From Duganella radicis (lineage in GTDB: Bacteria > Pseudomonadota > Gammaproteobacteria > Burkholderiales > Burkholderiaceae_D): a stretch of DNA of 64,000 nucleotides. Positions 45,769 through 56,144 of this stretch are shown piece by piece. The translations under genes were made by a program, and so were the position numbers. Location of the stretch: NCBI RefSeq assembly GCF_009720825.1, contig NZ_WNKY01000012.1, positions 98,156 through 162,155 of the forward strand. Direction: 5' to 3'. The notes under the pieces were generated by a model that was given only the letters and a program-made list of their open reading frames with translations, was not told where the DNA came from and did no database searches. Every line of letters begins with the position of its first letter. The stretch's first letter is position 1.

Positions 45769-47892
45769 ATGAACCACACCAACCTCATCATCGCCGCCAG
45801 CGTGGCGGCTGTTTTCAGCCTCGCCCACGCGGAACCGGCCTCGCTGCTGCCGGCATCGAACCCGTTCGCCAAGCCAAGCACCCTGCCGTTCGGCTATCCG
45901 GCTTTCGACAAGATCAAGAACGAAGACTACGCACCGGCATTTGAAGAAGGCATGCGCCAGCAAGCCGCCGAAATCGACGCCATCGCCAACAACAAGAAGC
46001 CGGCCACCTTCGACAACACCATCGTCGCCATGGAAAAAGGCGGCCAGCTGCTGAACCGCGTATCGACCGTGTTCTACAGCCTGTCCGGCGCCAACACCAA
46101 TGACACCTTCAAGGCGCTGGAGCGCGAGCTGTCGCCCAAGCTGGCGGCACACAACGACGCCATCCGCCTGAACGGCAAGCTGTACGCCCGCATCAAGTCG
46201 CTGTACGACAAGCGCGACAAGCTGCACCTGGATGCCGAATCCAAGTACCTGCTGGAACGCTACCACACTGACTTCGTGCGCGCCGGCGCCCAGCTGTCGG
46301 ATGCCGACAAGGCCAAACTGAAAGCCATGAACGGCGAACTGGCCAAGCTGCAAACCACCTTTGCCCAGAACGTGCTGGAAGAGGCCAACGCCTCGGCGCT
46401 GGTGGTCGACACCCGCGAGGAACTGGCCGGCATGTCGGACAAGGCGATCGACGCCGCCGCTGCCGCCGCCAAGGCCAAGGGCATGGACGGCAAATTCCTG
46501 ATCCCGGTGGTGAACACCACCGGCCAGGCCAATCTGGCCGTGCTGACCAACCGCGCCGTGCGCGAAAAGCTGATGGCGCTGTCGCTGGCGCGCGGCAGCC
46601 ATGGCGGCAAATTCGACAACACGCAAGTGGTGCTGTCGCTGGTCAAGCTGCGCGCCGAGAAGGCCGCGCTGATGGGCTATCCTAACTATGCCGCCTACGC
46701 GCTGGCCGACCAGACCGCGCACGACACCGGGTCCGTCAACAAAATCCTCGCCGAGCTGACCCGCCCCGCGGTGGCCAACGCCAGGAAGGAAGGCGCCGAA
46801 ATCCAGAAGGTGATCGACAAGGAAAACGGCGGCTTCCAGCTGGCCGCGCAGGACTGGTCCTTCTACAGCGACAAGGTGAAGGCCGAGCGCTTCAACTTCG
46901 ACGCCAACGAACTGCGTCCGTACTTTGAACTCAACAATGTGCTGACCAACGGCGTGTTCTTTGCGGCGAACAAGGTGTACGGCCTGTCGTTCAAGGAGCG
47001 CAAGGACCTGCCGGTGTACAACCCGGACGTGCGCGTGTTCGACGTGTTCGATGCCGATGGCAAACAGCTGGCCATCTTCATCGCCGACTTCTACGCCCGC
47101 TCCAACAAGCGCGGCGGCGCCTGGATGAATGCCTACGTGTCGCAATCGTCGCTGATGGGTACCCGTCCGGTGGTGGCGAACCACCTCAACATTCCCAAGC
47201 CGAACGACGGCGAGCCGACCCTGCTGACCTACGACGAACTGCGCACCATGTTCCACGAGTTCGGCCACGCGCTGCATGGCATGTTCTCCAACGTGAAATA
47301 CCCACGCTTCTCCGGCACCCGTGTGCCGCGTGACTACGTCGAGTTCCCGTCGCAGGTCAACGAGATGTGGTCGGTATGGCCGGAAGTATTGGCCAATTAC
47401 GCCAAACACTACCAGACCGGCGCGCCGATGCCGAAGGAATTGCTGGACAAGGTGATCGCCTCGAAGAAATTCAACGAAGGCTTCCGCACCACCGAGTACC
47501 TGGCCGCCTCCATCCTGGACCAGAAATGGCACCAGCTGGGCGTGAACCAGATCCCGACCGACGTGCTGGGCTTCGAGGCCGCCGCGCTGAAAGAGGCCGG
47601 CGTCGATTACGCGCCGGTGCCGCCGCGCTACCGCACCACCTACTTCTCGCACACCTTCGCCGGCGGCTATTCGGCCGGCTACTACGGCTACGTGTGGGCC
47701 GAGAAGCTGGATGCCGACGCGGTCGAATGGTTCATCGAAAACGGCGGCATGCTGCGCAAGAACGGCGACTACTTCCGCAAAATGCTGCTGTCGAAGGGCG
47801 GCACGCTGGACGCGATGCAGATGTACCGCAACTTCCGTGGCCGCGATGCCAAGATCCAACCGCTGCTGGAGCGCCGTGGCCTGACCGAGTAA
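45769..47892 (+). CDS. M3-family zinc oligopeptidase (peptidyl-dipeptidase Dcp-like), exported, copy 2
   Basis: The tandem paralogue of the preceding gene, also 707 residues. It has its own signal peptide (MNHTNLIIAASVAAVFSLAHA) and an intact HEFGH (496-500). Long stretches are identical to copy 1, for example SLARGSHGG, YGLSFKERKDLPVYNPDV and VPPRYRTTYFSH, so the pair arose by duplication. Clear divergence is seen in the N-terminal region and around residues 330-380. AAGGATAACC is the probable ribosome site, and the two are likely one transcript. Confidence 0.9.
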   Translation: MNHTNLIIAASVAAVFSLAHAEPASLLPASNPFAKPSTLPFGYPAFDKIKNEDYAPAFEEGMRQQAAEIDAIANNKKPATFDNTIVAMEKGGQLLNRVSTVFYSLSGANTNDTFKALERELSPKLAAHNDAIRLNGKLYARIKSLYDKRDKLHLDAESKYLLERYHTDFVRAGAQLSDADKAKLKAMNGELAKLQTTFAQNVLEEANASALVVDTREELAGMSDKAIDAAAAAAKAKGMDGKFLIPVVNTTGQANLAVLTNRAVREKLMALSLARGSHGGKFDNTQVVLSLVKLRAEKAALMGYPNYAAYALADQTAHDTGSVNKILAELTRPAVANARKEGAEIQKVIDKENGGFQLAAQDWSFYSDKVKAERFNFDANELRPYFELNNVLTNGVFFAANKVYGLSFKERKDLPVYNPDVRVFDVFDADGKQLAIFIADFYARSNKRGGAWMNAYVSQSSLMGTRPVVANHLNIPKPNDGEPTLLTYDELRTMFHEFGHALHGMFSNVKYPRFSGTRVPRDYVEFPSQVNEMWSVWPEVLANYAKHYQTGAPMPKELLDKVIASKKFNEGFRTTEYLAASILDQKWHQLGVNQIPTDVLGFEAAALKEAGVDYAPVPPRYRTTYFSHTFAGGYSAGYYGYVWAEKLDADAVEWFIENGGMLRKNGDYFRKMLLSKGGTLDAMQMYRNFRGRDAKIQPLLERRGLTE

Positions 47893-47929
47893 GATATACT
47901 CGAAAGGCCAAAACGACAGGGGACTCACC

Positions 47930-48205
47930 ATGGACGGCAACCTGAAAGCATCGCTCAAGACTCTGCACGCACGGCTGGCGCAAGCCGGCCCGGTGGACGA
48001 GGAATTGCAGGAGCTGCTGCTCCAGCTGGACAGCGACATCAAGGCGCTGCTGGAGCGCGGCACCGAGGCGCCGCCCGGTGAGACCTCCACCTATGGCCTG
48101 GCCGAGCGCTCGCAGGAGCTGTCGGCCAAGTTCGCCGTCAAGCATCCGCAGCTGGAGCCGGCCTTGCGTGAACTGGGCACCATCCTGTCGAACATGGGTA
48201 TTTAA
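47930..48205 (+). CDS. DUF4404 family protein
   Basis: A 91-residue helical protein of unknown function. LKASLKTLHARLAQAGPVDEELQELLLQLDSDIKALL and a C-terminal PALRELGTILSNMGI match DUF4404. No signal peptide or catalytic motif is visible. It has a CAGGGGA ribosome site and starts 37 bases after the second peptidase, so it may be the last gene of that transcript. Confidence 0.8.
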   Translation: MDGNLKASLKTLHARLAQAGPVDEELQELLLQLDSDIKALLERGTEAPPGETSTYGLAERSQELSAKFAVKHPQLEPALRELGTILSNMGI

Positions 48206-48212
48206 AAGGCAA

Positions 48213-48293
48213 TAAAAAACCCGGGGAAGCCAGGTCCCCGGGCGGCCAGTGTTACTTAAACACCGGCGATTGCTGGCAGAAGTGTCCTGCCGC
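48213..48293 (-). ncRNA. Candidate small RNA (about 80 nt) on the minus strand
   Basis: Three hairpins follow one another between a good minus-strand promoter and a strong minus-strand terminator. Hairpin 1 uses GGCAG/CTGCC (48275-48279 and 48287-48291). Hairpin 2 has an 8-bp stem with one G-U pair (48246-48253 and 48259-48266). Hairpin 3 is the terminator. No reading frame with a ribosome site is seen inside. GGA triplets near the 5' end (GGAGGA, AGGAC) could bind a CsrA/RsmA-type protein. The start at about 48293 is placed 7 bases after the -10 box. It is antisense to no gene, lying in the DUF4404-ygiQ gap. Confidence 0.5.
48214..48242 (-). terminator. Strong intrinsic terminator reading on the minus strand
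   Basis: A perfect 8-bp stem (CCCGGGGA at 48220-48227 and TCCCCGGG at 48235-48242) has six A residues on its left side, which become a T run in a minus-strand transcript. In the plus direction no T run follows, so it is oriented for the minus strand, where no protein gene is present. Confidence 0.7.
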
Positions 48294-48299
48294 TCCTCC

Positions 48300-48327
48300 G
48301 TTATAGCAAAGATCCACCCCAATTCAA
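48300..48327 (-). promoter_or_regulatory. Candidate promoter of the minus-strand small RNA
   Basis: Read on the minus strand, TTGAAT (48327-48322) and an extended -10 TGCTATAAC (48308-48300) are separated by 16 bases. The match is TTGA plus TATAAC (5/6). Confidence 0.5.
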
Positions 48328-48425
48328 TGCGAGACTGACATCATTTCTTGCAAGTGATTGAATAGTAAAAGAAAATTTATTTGGCGGTGAGCGTAGCGCA
48401 CGCATTTCCGGTACAATACCGCCCC

Positions 48426-50843
<2,418 letters not shown>

Positions 50844-50887
50844 AGAAGTTGAGATCGACGTTCTCAGGGGAAATGTTGTAAATTTCC

Positions 50888-50911
50888 TTATCCGCGCAAA
50901 TGCGTGGATAA
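50888..50911. repeat. Short palindrome between ygiQ and the RCC1 lipoprotein gene
   Basis: TTATCCGCGC (50888-50897) and GCGTGGATAA (50902-50911) form a hairpin with a 4-base loop. CGTGGATAA differs at one base from the inverted DnaA-box consensus. There is no T run on either side, so it does not look like a terminator. Confidence 0.4.
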
Positions 50912-50995
50912 TTCAGGTCTGCTTGGGCGATGCGCCGCGGCGGCGCGCGGTTACACTAGCCGCTCAGCAGACCTTATTCTGTGAACTGGAAGATC

Positions 50996-52489
50996 ATGAA
51001 AAACTTTAAATTCTCATCTTTGTTGCTGGCCCCGCTGTTTGCCGTGCTGGCGGCGTGCGGCGGCGGTGGCGGCAGCAGTAACAGCGGCTCGACCAACACC
51101 ACGCCGACCCTGAAAAGCATCGCCATCACCATCGGCTCGACCACCATCCCGGTCAGCACCTTCCAGGACGCGACCGCCACTGGCACGTATTCGGACGGCA
51201 GCACCAAGACCCTGACCGTGGCCGGCGGCCTGGCCTGGGCCACCAAGAGCGGCGGCAGCGCCGTGGCCACCGTGGCCAGCGCCACCGGCCGCGTGACCGG
51301 CATCGCGGTCGGCTCGGAAACCATCACCGCCACCCAGGACAGCGTGGTGGGCTCGGTCACCATCGCCGTGACGGCGCCCTGGACCCAGGTGTCGGCCGGC
51401 GGCTTCCAGACCATCGCCCGCCGCGCCGACGGCAAGCTGTACGCCTGGGGCCAGAACAACTGGGGCCAGCTGGGCGATAACAGCAACCTGGCCCGCAACG
51501 CTCCGGTCGCGGTCAACAACGGCGCCGGCACCACCGCCTGGAAACAGGTGGCGGTGGGCGACCAGTTCGCGGTCGGCATCCGCGCCGGCACCGGCAGCAC
51601 CACCACCGGCGGCACCATGTGGGCCTGGGGCCTGAACAACAACGGCCAGCTGGGCCAGAAAAACCTGATCAACTCCTCGGTGCCGAAACAGGTCGGCACC
51701 GACGCCACCTGGGTATCGGTCTCGGCCGGCAAGTACCACGTGCTGGCCCTGAAGGCCGACGGCACGCTGTGGGCCTGGGGCCGCAACAGCGAAGGCCAGC
51801 TGGGCGACACCACCCTGCTGGGCCGCCAGGAACCGGTCAAGGTGGGCGGCACCGACAAGACCAACACCGCCGTGTGGATCGGGTTTGCCGCCGGCGGCAC
51901 CCACTCGATGGGCATCCAGAAGGATGGCACGCTGTGGACCTGGGGCGACAACACCAACGGCCAGCTGGGCAACGCCACCAGCGGCTCGACCCCGGTCTCG
52001 ACCCCGGCCAAGATCGGCACCGCCACCTATAACCTGGTGTCGGCCGGCGCCAGCCACTCGATGGCGATCGCCACCACCGGCACCCTGTGGGGCTGGGGCG
52101 GCAACAGCAACGGCCAGCTGGGCAACAACACCACCGGCGGCACCGTGACCGCGCCACGCCAGATCAGCCCGGACTCGGACTGGAACCTGGTCTCGGCCGG
52201 CGGCCTGCACACCCTGGCGGTGCGCAAGGACGGCACGCTGTGGGCCTGGGGCGCCAACCTCGACGGCCAGCTGGGCGACGGCACCGGCACCGACGACGCG
52301 ATTTCGCCACGCCAGATCGGCCTGGACCGCACCTGGGTGGCGATCAGCGCTGGCGACGGCCACAGCACCGGCCTGAAGGCCGACAACTCGCTGTGGACCT
52401 GGGGCCGCAATACTGACGGCCAGCTGGGCAACGGCAAGAACCTCAATTCCTCGATCCCGGTGAACATTCCTAACCCGACACCAAACTAA
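50996..52489 (+). CDS. RCC1-repeat lipoprotein with N-terminal Ig-like (BIG_2) domain
   Basis: A 497-residue surface or periplasmic lipoprotein. The signal peptide ends in a VLAAC lipobox, followed by a Gly/Ser linker. A BIG_2-type Ig domain covers about 35-125 (TPTLKSIAITIGSTTIPV...TITATQDSVVGSVTIAV). About seven RCC1/BNR-like repeats then form a beta-propeller, each with DGTLWAWGxNxxGQLG. The repeats are also near-identical in DNA around the GGCACGCTGTGG and CAGCTGGGC segments. The binding partner is unknown. ATG 50996 has a GGAAG site; GTG 50981 is an alternative. Confidence 0.86.
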   Translation: MKNFKFSSLLLAPLFAVLAACGGGGGSSNSGSTNTTPTLKSIAITIGSTTIPVSTFQDATATGTYSDGSTKTLTVAGGLAWATKSGGSAVATVASATGRVTGIAVGSETITATQDSVVGSVTIAVTAPWTQVSAGGFQTIARRADGKLYAWGQNNWGQLGDNSNLARNAPVAVNNGAGTTAWKQVAVGDQFAVGIRAGTGSTTTGGTMWAWGLNNNGQLGQKNLINSSVPKQVGTDATWVSVSAGKYHVLALKADGTLWAWGRNSEGQLGDTTLLGRQEPVKVGGTDKTNTAVWIGFAAGGTHSMGIQKDGTLWTWGDNTNGQLGNATSGSTPVSTPAKIGTATYNLVSAGASHSMAIATTGTLWGWGGNSNGQLGNNTTGGTVTAPRQISPDSDWNLVSAGGLHTLAVRKDGTLWAWGANLDGQLGDGTGTDDAISPRQIGLDRTWVAISAGDGHSTGLKADNSLWTWGRNTDGQLGNGKNLNSSIPVNIPNPTPN

Positions 52490-52507
52490 GCGGTTTTTTT
52501 TCCGCAA

Positions 52508-52548
52508 CAACGGACGGCAGGCGTCAGCCTGGCCGTCCGTTGCTTTTT
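52508..52548 (+). terminator. Rho-independent terminator of the RCC1 lipoprotein gene
   Basis: A long stem runs from CAACGGACGGCAGGC (52508-52522) to GCCTGGCCGTCCGTTG (52527-52542), with one bulged C and a GTCA loop. It is followed by CTTTTT. Confidence 0.9.
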
Positions 52549-52582
52549 GTACGGGCGGGATGGCTTACGTTACACTAGAGCC

Positions 52583-55387
52583 ATGCGCTCCCGCTCCTTC
52601 CTCCTTGCCAGCTTGTGCGCCGCCGCTGCCTTGTGGTTGGCCGCGGGCCCCGCCATGGCGCTGGAAAAAGTCACCTTGCAGCTCAAGTACGGGCACCAGT
52701 TCCAGTTTGCCGGCTACTATGCGGCGCAGGAGCTGGGTTATTACAAGGAAGCCGGGCTGGATGTGCGCATCCTGGAGGGACAGGACGGCGATGCGCCCGA
52801 GCGCGACGTGGTGGCCGGCAAGGCGCAATACGCCACCGGCAGCAGCAGCCTGCTGCTGGCGCGGCTAGCCGGCAAGCCGGTGGTGGTGCTGGCGGTGATC
52901 TTTCAGCATTCGCCGTATGCGCTGGCGATGGGCCAGACCGGCGGCGATCCGGACATCCGCCGCCTGATCGGCAAGCGCGCCATGATCGGCCTGTCGACCG
53001 ACCGCCTCAGCAACGCCGATGAATTGCTGGCCTACCTGGCCAAGGAAGGCGTGCCGGCCAGCAGCTTCCAGCGCGTGGACCACAGCTTCAACCCGCAAGA
53101 CCTGATCAGCGGCAAGGTCGACGCGATGGCGATCTACACCACCAACGAGCCGGACACCTTCGACCGGCTGGGCTTCCCCTACGATATCTACAGCCCGCGC
53201 GCGGTCGGCATCGATTTCTATGGCGACAACCTGTTCACCAGCGAGCAGGAGATTGCCAACCATCCTGAGCGGGTGCGAGCCTTCCGTGCCGCCAGCATGC
53301 GCGGCTGGCAATGGGCCATGAGCCACCACGAGGAAGCGGCCGATCTCATCCTCAACAAATATACGCGCCGCGCCGACCGCCAGCATCTGCTGTACGAGGC
53401 GCGGCAAATGGTGCCGCTGGTGCAGCCGGTGCTGGTGGAGATCGGCTACATGAATCCGGACCGCTGGCAACATATCGCCGACGTCTACGCCAGCTTGGGG
53501 ATGCTGCCCAAGCGCGCCAGCTTCGACGGTTTCATGTACCGCGTCGACAACAGCCGCGGCAACCGCCTGTGGCTGTACCGTGTGCTGGGCGCGGCCGCGC
53601 TGGTGCTGGTGCTGGGGGCGGCCATCCATTTCAGTCTGCTGGCGCGCGAGCGCAAGCGCGCGCTGGAAGCCATCCGTCAGGGCGAGCAGCGCTTCCGCAC
53701 CATGTTCGAGGCGGCGCCGGTGGGCATCGCCCTGATCGATTCGGTGACCTACGAGTACAGCGATATCAATGCGCGCTACCAGGAGATTCTGGGCCGCACC
53801 CAGCAGGAATTGCGCGCCATCCGCTGGCTGGAGGTCGGCCATCCGGACGATGTGGTGCCGATCAGGGCGCAAATGGCCTTGCTGACCACACGGCAGATCA
53901 GCAGCTTCAAGGCGCTCAGCCGGCTGTTCAAGCCGGATGGCAGCGTGGCCTGGATCGAGGTCTCGGTCAACGCCATCGATGCCGAGGCCGGCAACCATCC
54001 GCATCATTTGTGCATGATCGAGGATGTCACCGCCAAGAAGCAGAGCGAGGCGCTGATCTGGCAGCAGGCCAATTTCGACACCCTGACCCATCTGCCCAAC
54101 CGCCGCATGTTCCTCGACCGGCTGGCGCACGACATGCTCAAGAGCCAGCGCGACCGCTCGCGCATCGCCCTGCTGTTCATCGATCTCGACCACTTCAAGG
54201 AAGTCAACGACACGCTGGGCCACCAGCAGGGCGACGTGTTGCTGGTGGACGCGGCGCGCCGCATCAGCGCCTGCGTGCGCAAGTCGGACACGGTGGCGCG
54301 GCTGGGCGGCGACGAGTTCACCGTGATTTTGTGCGAGCTGGAGAGCACCGAGCGTGTCGAGCGCATCGCCCAGGACATCCTGACCCGGCTGTTGCAGCCG
54401 TTCGAGCTGGGGGCGGAGCAGGCCTTCGTGTCGGCCAGCATCGGCATCACCCTGTACCCGGACGATGCGCTGGACGTCGACAACCTGCTCAAGCACGCCG
54501 ACCAGGCCATGTACGCGGCCAAGGGCGCCGGCCGCAACCGCTACAGTTATTTCACCCCGACCTTGCAGGTGGCGGCGCTCAGCCGCATGCGCCTGACCAA
54601 CGACTTGCGCAACGCGCTCAAGGGCGAGCAGTTCGAGCTGTACTTCCAGCCCATCGTGCATCTGGACAGCGGCGCCATCCACAAGGCCGAGGCGCTGATC
54701 CGCTGGAACCATCCGCAGCGCGGCGTGGTGAGCCCGATGGAATTCATTCCGCTGGCCGAGTCCAGCGGCCTGATCGTCGAGATCGGCGCCTGGGTGTTCC
54801 GCGAATCGGCGCGCTGGGTGCGGCGCTGGCGGCAGGAGGTGCATCCGGACTTCCAGGTCAGCTTGAACCAGTCGCCGCTGGAATTCCAGCGCGAGGGCCT
54901 GTCCTATGAATGCTGGCTGGCGCACCTGCAATCGCTGGCGTTGCCGGGCCAGTCGCTGGTGGTGGAAATCACTGAAGGCTTGCTGCTGGACGCCAGCAAT
55001 TCGGTCAGTAACCGCCTGCTGCAACTGCGCGACGCCGGCATCCAGGTGGCGCTGGACGACTTCGGCACCGGCTATTCCTCGCTGTCCTACCTGAAAAAAT
55101 TCGACATCGACTACCTGAAAATCGACCGCTCCTTCACCCGCAACCTGGCGCCCGACTCCAGCGACATGGCGCTGTCGGAAGCCATCATCGTCATGGCGCA
55201 CAAGCTGGACCTGAAAGTCATCGCCGAAGGGGTGGAAACGCCGGAACAGCGCGACTTGCTGGCCGCCGCCGGCTGCGACTACGGCCAGGGCTACCTGTTC
55301 GCCAAACCCATGCCCGCCGCCCAGTTCGATGCTTTCCTGCGAGATAATGCTATCCCGTTTGCAGCATCGATAGTCAAATCCAATTGA
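52583..55387 (+). CDS. Binding-protein (NMT1/THI5-like)-PAS-GGDEF-EAL cyclic-di-GMP signalling receptor
   Basis: A 934-residue membrane receptor. The signal peptide leads into a periplasmic NMT1/THI5-type solute-binding domain (about 25-320, starting LEKVTLQLKYGHQFQFAGYYAAQELGYYKEAGLDV). It continues through one transmembrane helix (about 328-350), a PAS domain (about 370-490), a GGDEF domain with intact GGDEF (about 574-578), and an EAL domain with KAEALIRW (about 702) and DDFGTGYSSLSYLKKFD. Both catalytic motifs look complete, so it could make and break cyclic-di-GMP. It probably senses a small metabolite such as a pyrimidine or thiamine precursor, which is inferred only from the fold. ATG 52583 begins the signal peptide. 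Confidence 0.9.
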   Translation: MRSRSFLLASLCAAAALWLAAGPAMALEKVTLQLKYGHQFQFAGYYAAQELGYYKEAGLDVRILEGQDGDAPERDVVAGKAQYATGSSSLLLARLAGKPVVVLAVIFQHSPYALAMGQTGGDPDIRRLIGKRAMIGLSTDRLSNADELLAYLAKEGVPASSFQRVDHSFNPQDLISGKVDAMAIYTTNEPDTFDRLGFPYDIYSPRAVGIDFYGDNLFTSEQEIANHPERVRAFRAASMRGWQWAMSHHEEAADLILNKYTRRADRQHLLYEARQMVPLVQPVLVEIGYMNPDRWQHIADVYASLGMLPKRASFDGFMYRVDNSRGNRLWLYRVLGAAALVLVLGAAIHFSLLARERKRALEAIRQGEQRFRTMFEAAPVGIALIDSVTYEYSDINARYQEILGRTQQELRAIRWLEVGHPDDVVPIRAQMALLTTRQISSFKALSRLFKPDGSVAWIEVSVNAIDAEAGNHPHHLCMIEDVTAKKQSEALIWQQANFDTLTHLPNRRMFLDRLAHDMLKSQRDRSRIALLFIDLDHFKEVNDTLGHQQGDVLLVDAARRISACVRKSDTVARLGGDEFTVILCELESTERVERIAQDILTRLLQPFELGAEQAFVSASIGITLYPDDALDVDNLLKHADQAMYAAKGAGRNRYSYFTPTLQVAALSRMRLTNDLRNALKGEQFELYFQPIVHLDSGAIHKAEALIRWNHPQRGVVSPMEFIPLAESSGLIVEIGAWVFRESARWVRRWRQEVHPDFQVSLNQSPLEFQREGLSYECWLAHLQSLALPGQSLVVEITEGLLLDASNSVSNRLLQLRDAGIQVALDDFGTGYSSLSYLKKFDIDYLKIDRSFTRNLAPDSSDMALSEAIIVMAHKLDLKVIAEGVETPEQRDLLAAAGCDYGQGYLFAKPMPAAQFDAFLRDNAIPFAASIVKSN

Positions 55388-55417
55388 AACTATTGGAACA
55401 ATCAATTTTGCAAATAG
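55370..55417 (+). promoter_or_regulatory. OxyR-like binding site upstream of ahpC
   Basis: Tetranucleotides recur exactly every 11 bases: ATAG (55370), CAAT (55381), ATTG (55392), CAAT (55403) and ATAG (55414). OxyR sites have ATAG/CTAT elements with 7-base spacers in this arrangement. The match in sequence is partial but the spacing is exact. It overlaps the end of the GGDEF-EAL gene and lies 57 bases before ahpC. Confidence 0.45.
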
Positions 55418-55473
55418 GGTAAAAGCCCTTAAACTGGCGTCTCAATGATTCACAACCCAACGAGGAAACCACA

Positions 55474-56037
55474 ATGTCCCTGATCAATACCCAAATCAAA
55501 CCATTCAAGGCCACCGCATACCACGCAGGTAAATTCATCGACGTGAGCGACGAGTCCCTGAAAGGCAAGTGGTCCGTTCTGATGTTCTACCCAGCCGACT
55601 TCACCTTCGTGTGCCCAACCGAACTGGAAGACCTGGCCGAGCAACAACCTGAATTCGCCAAGCTGGGCGTGGAAGTGTACGGCGTGTCGACCGACACCCA
55701 CTTCGCGCACAAAGCATGGCACGACACCTCGGACGCCATCAAGAAAGTGAACTACCCGCTGATCGGCGACCCAACCGGCACCCTGTCGCGTAACTTCCAG
55801 GTGATGATCGAAGAAGAAGGCCTGGCCCTGCGCGGCACCTTCGTGATCAATCCGGAAGGCTTCATCAAAGTGCTGGAAGTGCACGACAACGGCATCGGCC
55901 GCGACGCCACCGAACTGCTGCGCAAAGTAAAAGCCGCCAAGTACGTTGCAGAGCACCCAGGCCAAGTCTGCCCAGCCAAATGGACCGAGGGTGCAGCCAC
56001 CCTGACCCCATCGCTGGACCTGGTTGGCAAGATCTAA
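55474..56037 (+). CDS. ahpC: Alkyl hydroperoxide reductase peroxiredoxin subunit
   Basis: A typical 2-Cys peroxiredoxin that reduces hydrogen peroxide and organic peroxides, and is itself reduced by AhpF. It has 187 residues, with peroxidatic C47 in FTFVCPTE, resolving C166 in GQVCPAKW, and the GGLG-type region ([13 protein letters not shown]). ACGAGGA is the ribosome site. Codon use is more restricted than in the neighbours, with many CCA and AAA, which suits a highly expressed gene. ahpF follows 107 bases downstream. Confidence 0.96.
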   Translation: MSLINTQIKPFKATAYHAGKFIDVSDESLKGKWSVLMFYPADFTFVCPTELEDLAEQQPEFAKLGVEVYGVSTDTHFAHKAWHDTSDAIKKVNYPLIGDPTGTLSRNFQVMIEEEGLALRGTFVINPEGFIKVLEVHDNGIGRDATELLRKVKAAKYVAEHPGQVCPAKWTEGAATLTPSLDLVGKI

Positions 56038-56144
56038 GTTCGGCTTAGCTTGAGCAACAAAGCAGCAAACAAGTAGTTACCGCGATGCCGGACCGGGCGT
56101 CCGGCCCGGCATACGCCTAAATATTTGTGAAAAGGAAGAAAATC

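Noticed and set aside
45541..48090. Long minus-strand open frame of 849 codons opposite the second M3 peptidase
   Set aside because: Antisense shadow with biased composition and no recognisable domain. The similar frame at 43229-45607 opposite the first copy has related sequence only because the sense genes are paralogues.
48214..48242. Hairpin as the terminator of the plus-strand peptidase-DUF4404 transcript
   Set aside because: The T run is on the minus-strand side only. In the plus direction the stem is followed by CGGCCAGTG.
52865..55405. Minus-strand open frame of 846 codons opposite the GGDEF-EAL gene
   Set aside because: Antisense shadow with a His/Gln/Val/Arg-rich translation, and no start signal.
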